Assembly (NCBI RefSeq): GCF_900104845.1
Contig: NZ_FNSR01000001.1
Location: 1,550,001 to 1,614,000, forward strand
Length of the DNA stretch: 64,000 nucleotides
Source: Paraburkholderia caballeronis
GTDB taxonomy: Bacteria; Pseudomonadota; Gammaproteobacteria; Burkholderiales; Burkholderiaceae
Reading direction: 5' to 3'
Every line of letters starts with the position of its first letter. Position 1 is the first letter of the stretch. The notes beneath the pieces are model-generated. The model was not told the DNA's origin. It ran no database searches and was given only the letters and a program-made list of their open reading frames with translations. Both the position numbers and the translations under genes were made by a program. Below are positions 34,850 to 44,041 of this stretch, one piece after another.

Positions 34850-36694
34850 ATGTTCCGCAAATCCCTCTTGCCTATCCCGTTTGCCGCGGCGTTGCTTGCG
34901 CTGAGCGCGTGCGGCAGCAGCCACGACGACACGCCGGCCGCTCCGGCGCAGTCCGCGCAGGATTCCCTGAAAACCGCTACGCCGATCAAGCACGTCGTCG
35001 TGATCTACGGCGAGAACGTGTCGTTCGACCACTACTTCGCGACGTATCCGACCGCGAGCAACCTGGCGGGCGAGCCGCAGTTCTCGGCGGCCGCGAACAC
35101 GCAGACCGACATCAACACGCTGGTCGCGAAGAGCCTGACGGGCGCGAACAACCCGAACGCAGCGGCCGGGTCGCCGAACCTCGTCAACGCAACGATCAAC
35201 ACCATCACGACGGAGCCGCCGAAGGCGCCGAACGGCGGTGTGGCGCTGTCCGCGACGGTCACGCCGCAGCCGTTCCGTCTGGATCGCGCTCAGGCCAACA
35301 CGGAAAGCCAGAACCACAGCTACACGCCGGAACAGCTCGGCGACGACAACGGCAAGATGGACGCGACGCCGCTCTTCACGTCGGCGGCCAACGCGATCCC
35401 GGGCAGCACGGGTGAATTCGCGTCGCCGGCGCAGGTGCTCGGCTACTTCGACGGCAACACCGTCACCGCGTACTGGAACTACGCGCAGAACTTCGCGATG
35501 AGCGACAACGCGTGGACCGACACGTTCGGCCCGTCGACGCCGGGTGCGGTCGAAGTGGTGTCGGCGCAGAACAATGGCGCGCAGGTCAGCCCGAACGTCG
35601 TGACGAACTCGACGACGACGACCAACGCGATCGTCGACGGCCAGGGCGGCATGTCGCTGATCGGCGACCTGGACCCGACCACCGACACGTGCTCGATCGC
35701 CGCCGAAAAGGCGACGTCGTCGCCGCAGTCCGGTCCGACGGCGATGATGTCGAGCAAGAACATCGGCGATCTGCTGAACGCGGCGAAGATCACGTGGGGC
35801 GGCTTCATGGGCGGCTTCAACCTGCAGACCGTGAACGACAACGGCACGACCGGCTGCGCACGTTCGACGTGGTCGGACGTGCTCGGCAAGGCGGTGCCGG
35901 ACTACGTGCAGCACCATGCGTGGTTCCAGTACTACACGTCGACGGCCAACCCGACGCACCAGCGCCCGAGCTCGGCGTCGGTCATCGGCTCGGACGATCC
36001 GCAGTTCGACAGCACGGCGACGCCGGTTCACCACCAGTACGACACGGACGACTTCTTCACGGCGGTTGCGGCGGGCAACTTCCCGTCGGTGAGCTTCCTG
36101 AAGGCGCCGGCAGTGGGCGACGGTCACCCGGGCAACTCGGATCCGCTCGACGAGCAGGCGTTCGTCGTGAAGGTCGTCAACTTCCTGCAGCAGCAGCCTG
36201 ACTGGAAGAACACGGCCGTCATCATCGCGTACGACGACTCGGACGGCTGGTACGACCATCAGAAACCGACGATCCAGCACTCGTCGTTCGACACGACGCT
36301 GAAGGTCACGGCGGGCAACTCGGGCAACGGTGCAACGTTCCAGGGCGCCGACCAGTTCACGGCCGCCGGCCAGTGTACCGACAGCGGCGCGCAGCAACCG
36401 GCCGGCGTGAACGGCGGCGCGGTGAACGGCCGTTGCGGTCCGGGCACGCGTACGCCGTTCCTGCTGATCTCGCCGTGGGCGAAGAAGAACTTCGTCGACC
36501 ACACGACGATCACGCAGGCGTCGGTCGTGCGCTTCATCGAGGACAACTGGCTCGGCGGCACGCGTCTCGGCCAGGGCGCGTTCGATGCGACCGCGGGCGA
36601 CATCCGCGCGATGCTGAACACGACGGGCGACACGCCGACGGTGTTCCTCGACCAGAACCTCGGCACCAAGCTGGCGAGCGCCCCGTCGAACTAA
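34850..36694 (+). CDS. acpA: AcpA-like acid phosphatase/phospholipase C family lipoprotein
   Basis: This 614-residue exported phosphoesterase belongs to the family of bacterial phospholipases C and Francisella AcpA. The signal peptide ends in a lipobox LSAC (Cys 21), so it is probably lipid-anchored. The catalytic core begins KHVVVIYGENVSFDHYF, with the metal-binding Glu-Asn; the family-typical NHSYTPEQ appears near residue 150, VSFLKAPAVGDGHPGNSDPLDEQ near 420, and AYDDSDGWYDHQ near 465. Relatives release phosphate from phosphomonoesters or phospholipids in the periplasm. It lies upstream of a di-haem peroxidase gene, separated by a strong terminator, so the two are separate transcripts. Confidence 0.88.
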   Translation: MFRKSLLPIPFAAALLALSACGSSHDDTPAAPAQSAQDSLKTATPIKHVVVIYGENVSFDHYFATYPTASNLAGEPQFSAAANTQTDINTLVAKSLTGANNPNAAAGSPNLVNATINTITTEPPKAPNGGVALSATVTPQPFRLDRAQANTESQNHSYTPEQLGDDNGKMDATPLFTSAANAIPGSTGEFASPAQVLGYFDGNTVTAYWNYAQNFAMSDNAWTDTFGPSTPGAVEVVSAQNNGAQVSPNVVTNSTTTTNAIVDGQGGMSLIGDLDPTTDTCSIAAEKATSSPQSGPTAMMSSKNIGDLLNAAKITWGGFMGGFNLQTVNDNGTTGCARSTWSDVLGKAVPDYVQHHAWFQYYTSTANPTHQRPSSASVIGSDDPQFDSTATPVHHQYDTDDFFTAVAAGNFPSVSFLKAPAVGDGHPGNSDPLDEQAFVVKVVNFLQQQPDWKNTAVIIAYDDSDGWYDHQKPTIQHSSFDTTLKVTAGNSGNGATFQGADQFTAAGQCTDSGAQQPAGVNGGAVNGRCGPGTRTPFLLISPWAKKNFVDHTTITQASVVRFIEDNWLGGTRLGQGAFDATAGDIRAMLNTTGDTPTVFLDQNLGTKLASAPSN

Positions 36695-36798
36695 ACGGCG
36701 ACCGCCCGGATGGACCGCGCCGCAACCGTGGGGCGGCGCGCGTCGGTGAAAGCCGGCGTGCGCCGCTTGAGCGGACGGCCGGACAACCTGTAGCCAGG

Positions 36799-36839
36799 GT
36801 CGAGCCAGTGCGTTTTGCGCACTGGCTCGACGTTTTTAT
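36799..36839 (+). terminator. rho-independent terminator after the phosphoesterase gene
   Basis: A perfect 14-base stem (GTCGAGCCAGTGCG / CGCACTGGCTCGAC) with a 5-base loop is followed by GTTTTTATT. It is the clearest intrinsic terminator in the window. Confidence 0.9.
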
Positions 36840-36865
36840 TGCGTCATCCCTGTTGATCTATCGCC

Positions 36866-38311
36866 ATGAGTCTTCGTCCTGATACTGCATTGCCTCCGTC
36901 GCTGCCCTCGGGCGGCAATTCGAGCCCCGACGCCACCCGCAAAACGCTGCGGCGCGTGCTCGGCTGGGCCGTGGCCGTCGTGGCGGCCGGATGCGTCGCG
37001 TTTGCCGCGTACGCGGCGATCTATCCCGAACGGATGCCGCCCGCGATCGGCGACATCGTCGAAGACATCACTGGCGCGAATCCGCAGCCGGTCAAGCTGC
37101 ACCTGCCGCCGCAGCAGCCGCTGAGCGCGATGGCGCAGCTCGGCCGGCAGATCTTTTTCGACCCGTCGCTGTCGGCGTCGGGCAAACAGTCGTGCGCGTC
37201 GTGCCACAGCCCCGACCACGCGTATGGCCCGCCGAACGACCTGTCGGTGCAGATGGGCGGCCCGCACCTCGACCAGGCGGGCTACCGGCCGCCGCCGTCG
37301 CTCGGTTACCTGTACCGCCAGGTGCCGTTCAGCATCGGCCCGGATCTGGCCGACGACGACACCGCGCCGGCGTCGATCGCGCAGCAGGCCGCCGCCGCGA
37401 GCGGCGTGCAGCGCGCGGTGAAGACCGCCGGCGTCGCGCCTGCCGCGCCCGCGATGGTGCCGCAGGGCGGCCTGTTCTGGGACGGCCGCGCGAGCACGCT
37501 GGAAAAGCAGGCCATCTCGCCGATGCTGAACCCGGTCGAGATGGCGAACGCGACCGAGGACGACGTGATGCACAAGCTGCTGGCGACGAAATACGTCGAC
37601 CAGTTCAAGAAGCTGTTCGGCGACGAGATCGTGCAGAAGCCGCACATGATGCTGGCCGAGGCGATGTTCGCGGTCGGCCGCTTCCAGTTCGAGGACCCGT
37701 CGTTCCATCCGTTCACGAGCAAGTACGACTACTGGCTGCAAGGCAAGGCCCGCCTCACGCATGCCGAGTTGCGCGGCCTGAAGCTCTTCAACGATCCGGA
37801 CAAGGCGAACTGCGCCGGCTGCCACCTGAGCAAGCCGACCGCCGACCATCTGCCGCCGCTCTTCACGGACACGCAATACGAATCGCTCGGCGTGCCGCGC
37901 AACCGCGACCTGCCGGTCAACAAAAACCCGGCGTTTTACGACATGGGCGTGTGCGGGCCGTTCCGCACCGACGTGAGCGACCTGACGCAGTACTGCGGCA
38001 TGTTCCTCACGCCGACGCTGCGCAACGTCGCGACGCGCCACGCGTTCTTCCACAACGGCGTTTATCACGACCTGCAGCACGTGATGGACTTCTACAACCT
38101 GCGCGCGACGAATCCGGAAAAGATCTATCCGCGCGACGCGGCGGGCAAGGTCGCGCAGTACGACGATCTGCCGGCGAAGTATCACGCCAACGTGGACGTC
38201 GCCGACGCGCCGTTCGACCGCAAGGCCGGCGACACGCCCGCGATGACCGACCAGGACATCAAGGACATCATCGCGTTCATCGGCACGCTGAACGACGGCT
38301 ACAAGCCTTGA
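36866..38311 (+). CDS. di-haem cytochrome c peroxidase family protein
   Basis: This 481-residue protein is anchored by one N-terminal membrane helix (about residues 35-55, AVAVVAAGCVAFAAYAAIYP). Two haem c sites are present: CASCH (110-114) and CAGCH (316-320), as in bacterial cytochrome c peroxidases and MauG. GRQIFFDPSLSASG precedes the first site and FHNGVYHDLQHVMDFY follows the second, both family-typical. It reduces hydrogen peroxide with electrons from cytochrome c, or modifies a protein partner as MauG does. It stands alone after a terminator and is followed by a GC-rich hairpin. Confidence 0.9.
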   Translation: MSLRPDTALPPSLPSGGNSSPDATRKTLRRVLGWAVAVVAAGCVAFAAYAAIYPERMPPAIGDIVEDITGANPQPVKLHLPPQQPLSAMAQLGRQIFFDPSLSASGKQSCASCHSPDHAYGPPNDLSVQMGGPHLDQAGYRPPPSLGYLYRQVPFSIGPDLADDDTAPASIAQQAAAASGVQRAVKTAGVAPAAPAMVPQGGLFWDGRASTLEKQAISPMLNPVEMANATEDDVMHKLLATKYVDQFKKLFGDEIVQKPHMMLAEAMFAVGRFQFEDPSFHPFTSKYDYWLQGKARLTHAELRGLKLFNDPDKANCAGCHLSKPTADHLPPLFTDTQYESLGVPRNRDLPVNKNPAFYDMGVCGPFRTDVSDLTQYCGMFLTPTLRNVATRHAFFHNGVYHDLQHVMDFYNLRATNPEKIYPRDAAGKVAQYDDLPAKYHANVDVADAPFDRKAGDTPAMTDQDIKDIIAFIGTLNDGYKP

Positions 38312-38742
38312 TTCGACCGTATGCCGGGGCGGCTGCGCGACGGGTTCGTCGCGTTGCGCCGCCCCGGCGTCCAACGGCGCTTTGCTGCGGCGCGCTCGGG
38401 CAATTCCTCGGGCAATTCACATGCCCGGGCGTGCCGGTTTTGTCCTCCTTCCTCGCGTCCTCCCGGACGTTCCACAGGCCCGCCGCCTGACTCCTGCCGA
38501 TACGCTTCAGCACGCGCTTAATGCTGTTTCGCCGTAGCGCGGACGGCAGCGAAGTCGCGCCATCCGCCGGCGAAACGCCAAAACGCTCGGACTCCTGCGC
38601 GTACCGGGCAGCTACAAAGCACCCGCGCGGGACTGCGACTATGCTTCACGGGCAGGCTCCGCAGCCTATCGTTCGGTATTCCAGGGATTTACCGCGACTT
38701 CAGCTTTCTCCTGATGCTGTTACCTACGTTCAGAGGTGGACC
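38312..38742. other. 431-base spacer with a hairpin
   Basis: There is no gene. It contains the hairpin at 38323-38368 and otherwise nothing recognisable. Confidence 0.5.
38323..38368 (+). terminator. GC-rich hairpin after the peroxidase gene
   Basis: GCCGGGGCGGC and GCCGCCCCGGC form a perfect 11-base stem around a smaller inner stem (GCGACG/CGTCGC), starting 12 bases after the stop codon. There is no T-run, so efficient intrinsic termination is uncertain. Confidence 0.45.
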
Positions 38743-40227
38743 ATGGTTTCCAGAAAGGACCGTGAAAGCAGTGGAGGCAGGATGGGCGGTTATGCGTCGT
38801 GGTGCTTCTGCGACAAGGACCGCGCACTGTACGTGAATCGCCGCATCAGCGCGGACCTGTCGCGACGCGGTTTCGTCGCCGGGATGGCCGCGTCGATGCT
38901 GAGCCTCGTGCTGCCGAAAATAGCGGGCGCGCAGAGCGCGAGCCCGCCGCCGCCGCCGGCCGCGCCGATCGTGTTCACGAATTTCCGGCTGTTCGACGGC
39001 CAGTCCGCCGCGCTGCGCGATGGATTGACGCTGACCGTCGAAGGCGATCGCGTCGGCCGGATCGAGCGCGGCCAGGCCGCCGCGGCCCCGGCCTCGACCG
39101 ATGGCCGGCAGGTCGTCGATTGCGGCGGCCGCGTGATGATGCCAGGCCTGATCGACATGCACTGGCACGCGCTGCTCGCCGCGCTGCCGATCGAAGCGGT
39201 GCTGCAAGGCGACTTCGGCTACGTGTACATCGCGGCGAGCGCCGAGGCGGAGCGCACGCTGCTGCGCGGCTTCACGACGATTCGCGACGCGGGCGGCCCC
39301 GCGTTCGCGTTGAAGCAGGCGATCGACAGCGACGTGATCTCCGGCCCGCGGGTCTACCCGTCCGGCGCGATGATCACGACCACCGGCGGCCACGGCGATT
39401 TCCGGCCGCTGTCCGACATTCCAAAGGCCGGCGGCCAGATCAGCACGATCGAGAAAGAGGGCGGCGCGGTGATCGCGGACACCGCCGACGAGGTGCGTCT
39501 GCGCGCGCGCGAGCAGTTGATGCAGGGCGCGTCGCAGGTCAAGATCATCGGCGGCGGCGGCGTGTCGACGCCGCGCGCGCCGCTCGACATGGTCACGTTC
39601 TCCGAGCCGCAACTGCGCGCGGCGGTGGAGACGGCCGGCGACTGGGGCACCTACGTGCTCGTGCATGCGTACACGCCGGAGTCGATCCAGCGTTCGGTGT
39701 CGGCCGGCGTGCAGTGCATCGAGCACGGCCATCTGATGGACGACCGGACCGCCGCGCTGCTCGCGAAGAGCGGCACGTGGCTCAGCATCCAGCCGTTCTA
39801 CGAAGGCGCGATCGTGCCGCGCCCGAGCCCGGTGCGCGAGAAGCAGCTCGAAATCATCGACGCGACGGACGGTGCATATCGGCTTGCGAAGAAACACGGG
39901 GTCAAGACCGCGTTCGGCTCGGACCTGCTGTTCTCGCAGGTGCTCGCGACGCGCCAGGGCGCGATGCTCGCGCAACTGAAGCGCTGGTATTCGGCGGGCG
40001 AGGCGCTGACGATGGCGACCGGCGGGAACGGCCGGCTGCTTGCGCTGTCGGACCGGCGCAATCCGTATCCGGGCAAGCTCGGCGTGCTCGAAGAGGGCGC
40101 GTATGCGGACCTGCTGCTCGTCAACGGCAACCCGCTGGAGAACCTCGAACTGATCGCCGATCCCGCGAAGAGCCTGAGCGTCGTGATGAAGGGCGGCAGG
40201 TTCTACAAGAACACGCTGGCGGCGTAG
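38743..40227 (+). CDS. exported amidohydrolase-family metal-dependent hydrolase
   Basis: This is a 494-residue protein. A twin-arginine-like signal (LSRRGFVAGMAASMLSLVLPKIAGA, about residues 40-66) directs export. The amidohydrolase barrel follows: GLIDMHWHALL gives the metal-binding HxH (His 140 and 142), then KIIGGGGVSTP, HAYTPESIQ and IEHGHLMDD with metal-ligand histidines, and FGSDLLF with the catalytic Asp. Relatives include imidazolonepropionase-like and prolidase-like amidohydrolases that cleave cyclic or peptide amide bonds. AGAGGTGGACC before ATG 38743 fixes the start, although the frame is open from 38521. The long pre-RR stretch is unusual; a start nearer the RR motif is possible. 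Confidence 0.82.
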   Translation: MVSRKDRESSGGRMGGYASWCFCDKDRALYVNRRISADLSRRGFVAGMAASMLSLVLPKIAGAQSASPPPPPAAPIVFTNFRLFDGQSAALRDGLTLTVEGDRVGRIERGQAAAAPASTDGRQVVDCGGRVMMPGLIDMHWHALLAALPIEAVLQGDFGYVYIAASAEAERTLLRGFTTIRDAGGPAFALKQAIDSDVISGPRVYPSGAMITTTGGHGDFRPLSDIPKAGGQISTIEKEGGAVIADTADEVRLRAREQLMQGASQVKIIGGGGVSTPRAPLDMVTFSEPQLRAAVETAGDWGTYVLVHAYTPESIQRSVSAGVQCIEHGHLMDDRTAALLAKSGTWLSIQPFYEGAIVPRPSPVREKQLEIIDATDGAYRLAKKHGVKTAFGSDLLFSQVLATRQGAMLAQLKRWYSAGEALTMATGGNGRLLALSDRRNPYPGKLGVLEEGAYADLLLVNGNPLENLELIADPAKSLSVVMKGGRFYKNTLAA

Positions 40228-40256
40228 CCTGGTTTGCCCGCACACCGTCGAATGAA

Positions 40257-40289
40257 CCGCGCCGGATCGACGACGTCGGTCCGGCGCGG
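40257..40289. terminator. bidirectional hairpin between amidohydrolase and porin genes
   Basis: CCGCGCCGGA and TCCGGCGCGG form a perfect 10-base stem between two convergent genes. There is no clear T-run on either side. Confidence 0.45.
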
Positions 40290-40309
40290 CATCGACGGCG
40301 CTGGGCCGT

Positions 40310-41500
40310 TTAGAACTTGTGGCGCATGCCGACGCGCAGCACCAGTTGGTGGTTGTTGTCGGACGGCGTCACGCCGTTGATCGCCGCGACCGCCGCCGCG
40401 CCGGTCGAGTTCGTGCCCGACGCCTTCTGGTAGATCCCGACGAAATACAGGTCGGTCCGCTTCGACAGGAAGTAGTCGGTGCCGAGCGCGGCCTGGTGAT
40501 ACGTCGATCCTTCGCGGCCCTGCACCGAGCTGCCGCGCGTGTAGTCGTACGCGGCGCCGACGAGCCAGGCGGTCGTCAACTGATACTTGAAGTTCGCCTC
40601 GACGTTGTTGAACATCGCGTTGCCGCTGTTGCCGGCCGGGTTCGGGCCGGAGCCGCCGCCGTCCAGGTTGTCGAAGCGCGTGTACGAGTAGGTGCCGCCA
40701 AAGGTCGCCGCGCCGTACGTGTACGCGCCGCCCGCCGCATACACCTCCTGGGTGCGGGCGTTCGCGAAGCCCGAGAACACCGGCGACGCGATGTTGTTCA
40801 GCGTCGCGAGCGGCGCGGAGCCGGTCGTGTTCGCGAGCGCGCTCGTGCCGTAGAACGACGTGTTCGGGTTGCGGATGTTCAGGTAGCCGACGCCGAGGCC
40901 GAGCGGGCCGTTGTAGTACGAGCCGCCGAGCGACCAGATCTGGTTCTGGCTGAAATGCCCGGCGACGCCGCCGGGGCTGTACACGCCGCCGAACGTGAAG
41001 CCGCCGTAGTTGTTGCTCGTGTACTTGATCGCGTTGTTCACGCGGTTCGAGTTGTTGATGTTGTCGAGGTCGCCCGGGTGCGCGGTGTAGAAGCCGCCCC
41101 ACTGGTCGCCGATTTCGAACAGGCCGACGTAGTCGACGACCGAGTCGTACTGGCGGCCGAGCGTGACCATCCCGTACGGCGTGCTGAGACCGACGAACGC
41201 CTGGCGGCCGAACATCAGGCCGCCCTGGCCGAGCTTGCCGCTGCTGAGGTCCATCCCGTTTTCGAGCACGAAGATCGCCTTCATGCCGCCGCCGAGATCC
41301 TCGGTGCCTTTCAGACCCCACCGGCTCGCCTGGATCTCGCCGCTCACGAGGCTGTACTGGCGCGCGCCGTGCGAGTTCGTGTTGAAGGTCAGGCCTTCGT
41401 CCACCACGCCGTACAGCGTCACGTTGCTCTGCGCGTGCGCGACGCCCGCGCAGGCGCCGAGCGCACCCACCATGCCCGCTAACCGAAGTGTTTTTTTCAT
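40310..41500 (-). CDS. Gram-negative porin (OmpC-like, betaproteobacterial)
   Basis: This 396-residue outer-membrane porin has a signal peptide ending GVAHA (about residue 23). The mature protein starts QSNVTLYGVVDEGLTF, the classical beginning of Burkholderia/Neisseria porins, and ends LRVGMRHKF with a terminal Phe needed for outer-membrane insertion. WGLKGTEDLGGGMKAIF and FGRQAFVGLSTPYGMVTLGRQYD are signature strands. It forms a 16-stranded trimeric channel. It is divergent from the GntR gene that heads the LIV/hydantoinase operon and could supply that operon's substrate across the outer membrane (inference). Confidence 0.93.
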   Translation of the reverse strand: MKKTLRLAGMVGALGACAGVAHAQSNVTLYGVVDEGLTFNTNSHGARQYSLVSGEIQASRWGLKGTEDLGGGMKAIFVLENGMDLSSGKLGQGGLMFGRQAFVGLSTPYGMVTLGRQYDSVVDYVGLFEIGDQWGGFYTAHPGDLDNINNSNRVNNAIKYTSNNYGGFTFGGVYSPGGVAGHFSQNQIWSLGGSYYNGPLGLGVGYLNIRNPNTSFYGTSALANTTGSAPLATLNNIASPVFSGFANARTQEVYAAGGAYTYGAATFGGTYSYTRFDNLDGGGSGPNPAGNSGNAMFNNVEANFKYQLTTAWLVGAAYDYTRGSSVQGREGSTYHQAALGTDYFLSKRTDLYFVGIYQKASGTNSTGAAAVAAINGVTPSDNNHQLVLRVGMRHKF

Positions 41501-41944
41501 CGTTGTTCCATCCAGTCGTTGATTTCAATCCCCGTGCGAGAAAGCCGGGAACCAAGCCGCGGTCATCGTTCGCCGACCGCGAGGCGCACTTCATAAAAAA
41601 CGTCGTCCTAACAAAATTCAATTCCGTCCCGTCGGCCAGGGCGGGGGACAGCCCGGCGACGAACCGGCGCCGCATCGCGCGTCGAAGCACACGCCGAAGT
41701 GCGCATCGATTCGCGATGGAGCCTTGAATTGCGATGCAAATTAAGCATCCGAATTTGTTGTGTCAATGGAACATTTGAACGTCGAAATGTCTCATGGACG
41801 CGATCTTGAGGATGCGAAAGCAGCGGCGAAAAAGCGCCGGACGGGCGCCGGGCGAGCACCGGCGCGGCCTTGCGGGGAAAGGGCTGGAGCGAAGGGAGGG
41901 GAGAGGCAGAAAGCGCCGCGGATGGCGATGCGGACTTACCATAG

Positions 41945-41973
41945 AGGACAATGTTTGTTTCTCACTTTGTCCT
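41945..41973. promoter_or_regulatory. AGGACAA-N15-TTGTCCT inverted repeat upstream of the GntR gene
   Basis: Seven-base perfect arms (41945-41951 and 41967-41973) end just before a promoter-like -35 element. It is a candidate autoregulatory operator of the GntR/UTRA regulator. Confidence 0.4.
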
Positions 41974-41974
41974 A

Positions 41975-42003
41975 TTGACCCGACATTACGACACTTTTAG
42001 AGT
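41975..42003 (+). promoter_or_regulatory. sigma70-like promoter of the GntR gene
   Basis: TTGACC and TAGAGT are separated by 17 bases. The expected transcript start falls within a few bases of the ATG at 42011, which would give an almost leaderless message; another start site is possible. Confidence 0.35.
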
Positions 42004-42010
42004 GGCCGCC

Positions 42011-42805
42011 ATGGGAACGACACTACCTCTGCCGAAATACCACCAGATCTACCTGGTGCTTCGCGAGCAATTGCAGGAAGGCCAGTTCGACGAGGAGGGC
42101 GTTCCCGGCGAGCATCAGCTGGCCGAACAGTTCTCGGTCGCGCGCATCACGATCAGGAAGGCGATGGAAATGCTGGTCGCCGACGGGCTCGTGATCCGGC
42201 GTCCCGGCATCGGCACCTGGCCGCTGCGCGCGGAGCCGGGCCGGAAGCGCAAGCTCGCGCCGCCGCCGGAAAAAGCGCATCTGACCGGGCTGCTCGAAAA
42301 CATCGTCAACGCGGGGCTGCGCACGAACGTCGAGGTGATCGACAGCAACGTCGTGCTCGCGTCGCCGGTGATCGCCGAGGCGCTGAACGTCGCGGCCGGC
42401 GACCCGGTGTACAAGACGATCCGCGTGCGCAGCACGCGCTCCGGCCCGGTGTCGTACATCACCACGCACGTGCCGCAGGCGCTCGTCGACCTGAAGCCGC
42501 GCGACCTGAAGCGCAAGCCGCTCCTGATGCTGCTCGAAGAAGCGGGCGTCGAACTGGGGGCGGCCACGCAGACCATTTCGGCGCGCCTCGCCGATGCGGT
42601 GGTCGCGCGTCATCTCGACGTGTCGGTCGGCTCGGCGCTGCTCGACGTGACGCGCGTGGTGCGCGACACGAACGAGCGGCCGGTGCAACTGCTGCAGGGG
42701 CTGTATCGGCCCGACCGCTACCAGTATCAACTGGAGCTTTCGTGCGTCGGCGACATCGACGCGCGGGTCTGGGTCAGCGAAGCGTTATCGACCACATTCA
42801 ACTGA
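42011..42805 (+). CDS. GntR-family regulator, HutC/UTRA type
   Basis: This 264-residue repressor-type regulator has an N-terminal winged helix (about residues 8-75; YHQIYLVLREQLQEG and EHQLAEQFSVARITIRKAMEMLVADGLVIRRPGIGTW) and a C-terminal UTRA ligand-binding domain (about 95-255). HutC-type regulators bind small catabolic substrates or intermediates. It is the first gene of a tightly packed operon and only 20 bases upstream of the binding-protein gene, so it most likely represses the whole cluster until the substrate appears. ATG 42011 is chosen because the family motif begins nine residues later; the frame also opens at 41951. Confidence 0.88.
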   Translation: MGTTLPLPKYHQIYLVLREQLQEGQFDEEGVPGEHQLAEQFSVARITIRKAMEMLVADGLVIRRPGIGTWPLRAEPGRKRKLAPPPEKAHLTGLLENIVNAGLRTNVEVIDSNVVLASPVIAEALNVAAGDPVYKTIRVRSTRSGPVSYITTHVPQALVDLKPRDLKRKPLLMLLEEAGVELGAATQTISARLADAVVARHLDVSVGSALLDVTRVVRDTNERPVQLLQGLYRPDRYQYQLELSCVGDIDARVWVSEALSTTFN

Positions 42806-42825
42806 AATATCCGCCTGGAGATCTC

Positions 42826-44031
42826 ATGAGTTCGCGTCGTACCTTTCTGCGTCAGTCGACGGCCGCGGCCGCGATGCTGGCCGCGCCCTGGGCCGCCCGC
42901 GCGGCCGCCGGCAACACCATCAAGATCGGCGTGCTGCATCCGGTCACCGGCGCGGTCGCCTATTCGGGGCAGCAGTGCCGTCTCGGCGCGCTGCTCGCGA
43001 TCGAGGACATCAACAAGGCCGGCGGCATCAAGTCGCTCGGCGGCGCGACGATCGAGGCCGTGCTCGGCGACGCGCAGTCGCGCCCCGAGGCCGGCGCGGC
43101 CGAAGTCGAGCGGATGAACGAGGCAGGCGTGTCGGCGATCGTCGGTGCATATGCCTCGGCCATCTGTCTCGCGACCACGCAGACCGCCGCGAAATACGGC
43201 CTGCCGCACGTCGTCGACGTCGGCGTCGCGGACCAGATCGTGCAGCGCGGCCTCACCAACACGTTCCGCTTCGGCCCCGGCTACGACATGTGCAGCGCGC
43301 GCGCGGTCGAATACCTGAACACGCTGAACAGCGCGGCCGGCAAGCCGGCGAAGACGGTGATGATCGTGCACGAGGAGTCGCTGTTCGGCACCGGCACCGC
43401 GAAGCTGCTCAGCACCGAACTGCCGAAGTACGGGTTCGAGATCAAGGAAGTGGTCAAGCACCCGAACCCGACGCGCGACTTCAACAACATCGTGCTGCGC
43501 ATGCGCGCGGTGAATCCGGACATCGTGATCCCGGCGAACTACTACGACGAATACGCGCTGCTGCTGCGCGCGATGAAGCAGCAGCGCGTGCGGCCGAAGG
43601 CGGTGTTCTCGGTGCTCGGCGGCGCGGCGTCGAGCTACAAGTTCCTGAAGGAGTATCCGGACGTCGCGGACGGCATCATCGACTGCAACCACTGGTTCAA
43701 CCCGAAGGACCCGCGCGTCGCGCCGCTGCGCCAGCGCGTCGAGGCGAAGGGCGCGTACTTCTCGTACGAGGTGTTCATGACGTACACCGCGACGACGCTG
43801 CTTGCCGACGCGCTGGAGCGCGCGAAGTCGGCGGACCGCGCGGCGCTCACCGCGGCGCTCGCGTCGAGCACGTTCAAGGACCACCTGATGCCGTACGGCC
43901 CCACGCATTTCGTGAACGGCCAGAACACCGGCGCGCAGCCGCTGCTCACGCAGGTGCAGGGCGGCGACATCCGGGTGATCCTGCCGCCGGACTTCCGCGA
44001 GGTCGCGCCGGTGTTTCCGCTGAAGGGCTAA
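42826..44031 (+). CDS. LIV-type ABC transporter binding protein with Tat-like signal
   Basis: This is a 401-residue periplasmic binding protein. The N-terminus MSSRRTFLRQSTAAAAMLAAPWAARA has a twin-arginine motif (RRTFLR), so export may be by the Tat system; cleavage after ARA near residue 26. The mature protein has the type I fold: TIKIGVLHPVTGAVAYSGQQ, then SAIVGAYASAICLATTQTAAKYGLPHV. This is the amide/urea/branched-chain amino acid binding class. CTGGAG before ATG 42826 is a good site. It heads the transporter set and defines substrate specificity. Confidence 0.9.
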   Translation: MSSRRTFLRQSTAAAAMLAAPWAARAAAGNTIKIGVLHPVTGAVAYSGQQCRLGALLAIEDINKAGGIKSLGGATIEAVLGDAQSRPEAGAAEVERMNEAGVSAIVGAYASAICLATTQTAAKYGLPHVVDVGVADQIVQRGLTNTFRFGPGYDMCSARAVEYLNTLNSAAGKPAKTVMIVHEESLFGTGTAKLLSTELPKYGFEIKEVVKHPNPTRDFNNIVLRMRAVNPDIVIPANYYDEYALLLRAMKQQRVRPKAVFSVLGGAASSYKFLKEYPDVADGIIDCNHWFNPKDPRVAPLRQRVEAKGAYFSYEVFMTYTATTLLADALERAKSADRAALTAALASSTFKDHLMPYGPTHFVNGQNTGAQPLLTQVQGGDIRVILPPDFREVAPVFPLKG

Positions 44032-44041
44032 GGTTCCGCGC

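Larger units (their letters stand above)
41501..42010. other. 510-base divergent control region
   Basis: It lies between the porin gene and the GntR gene, is lower in G+C near 41590-41620 and 41720-41800, and contains the inverted repeat and promoter-like elements listed separately. No gene was recognised. Confidence 0.5.
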
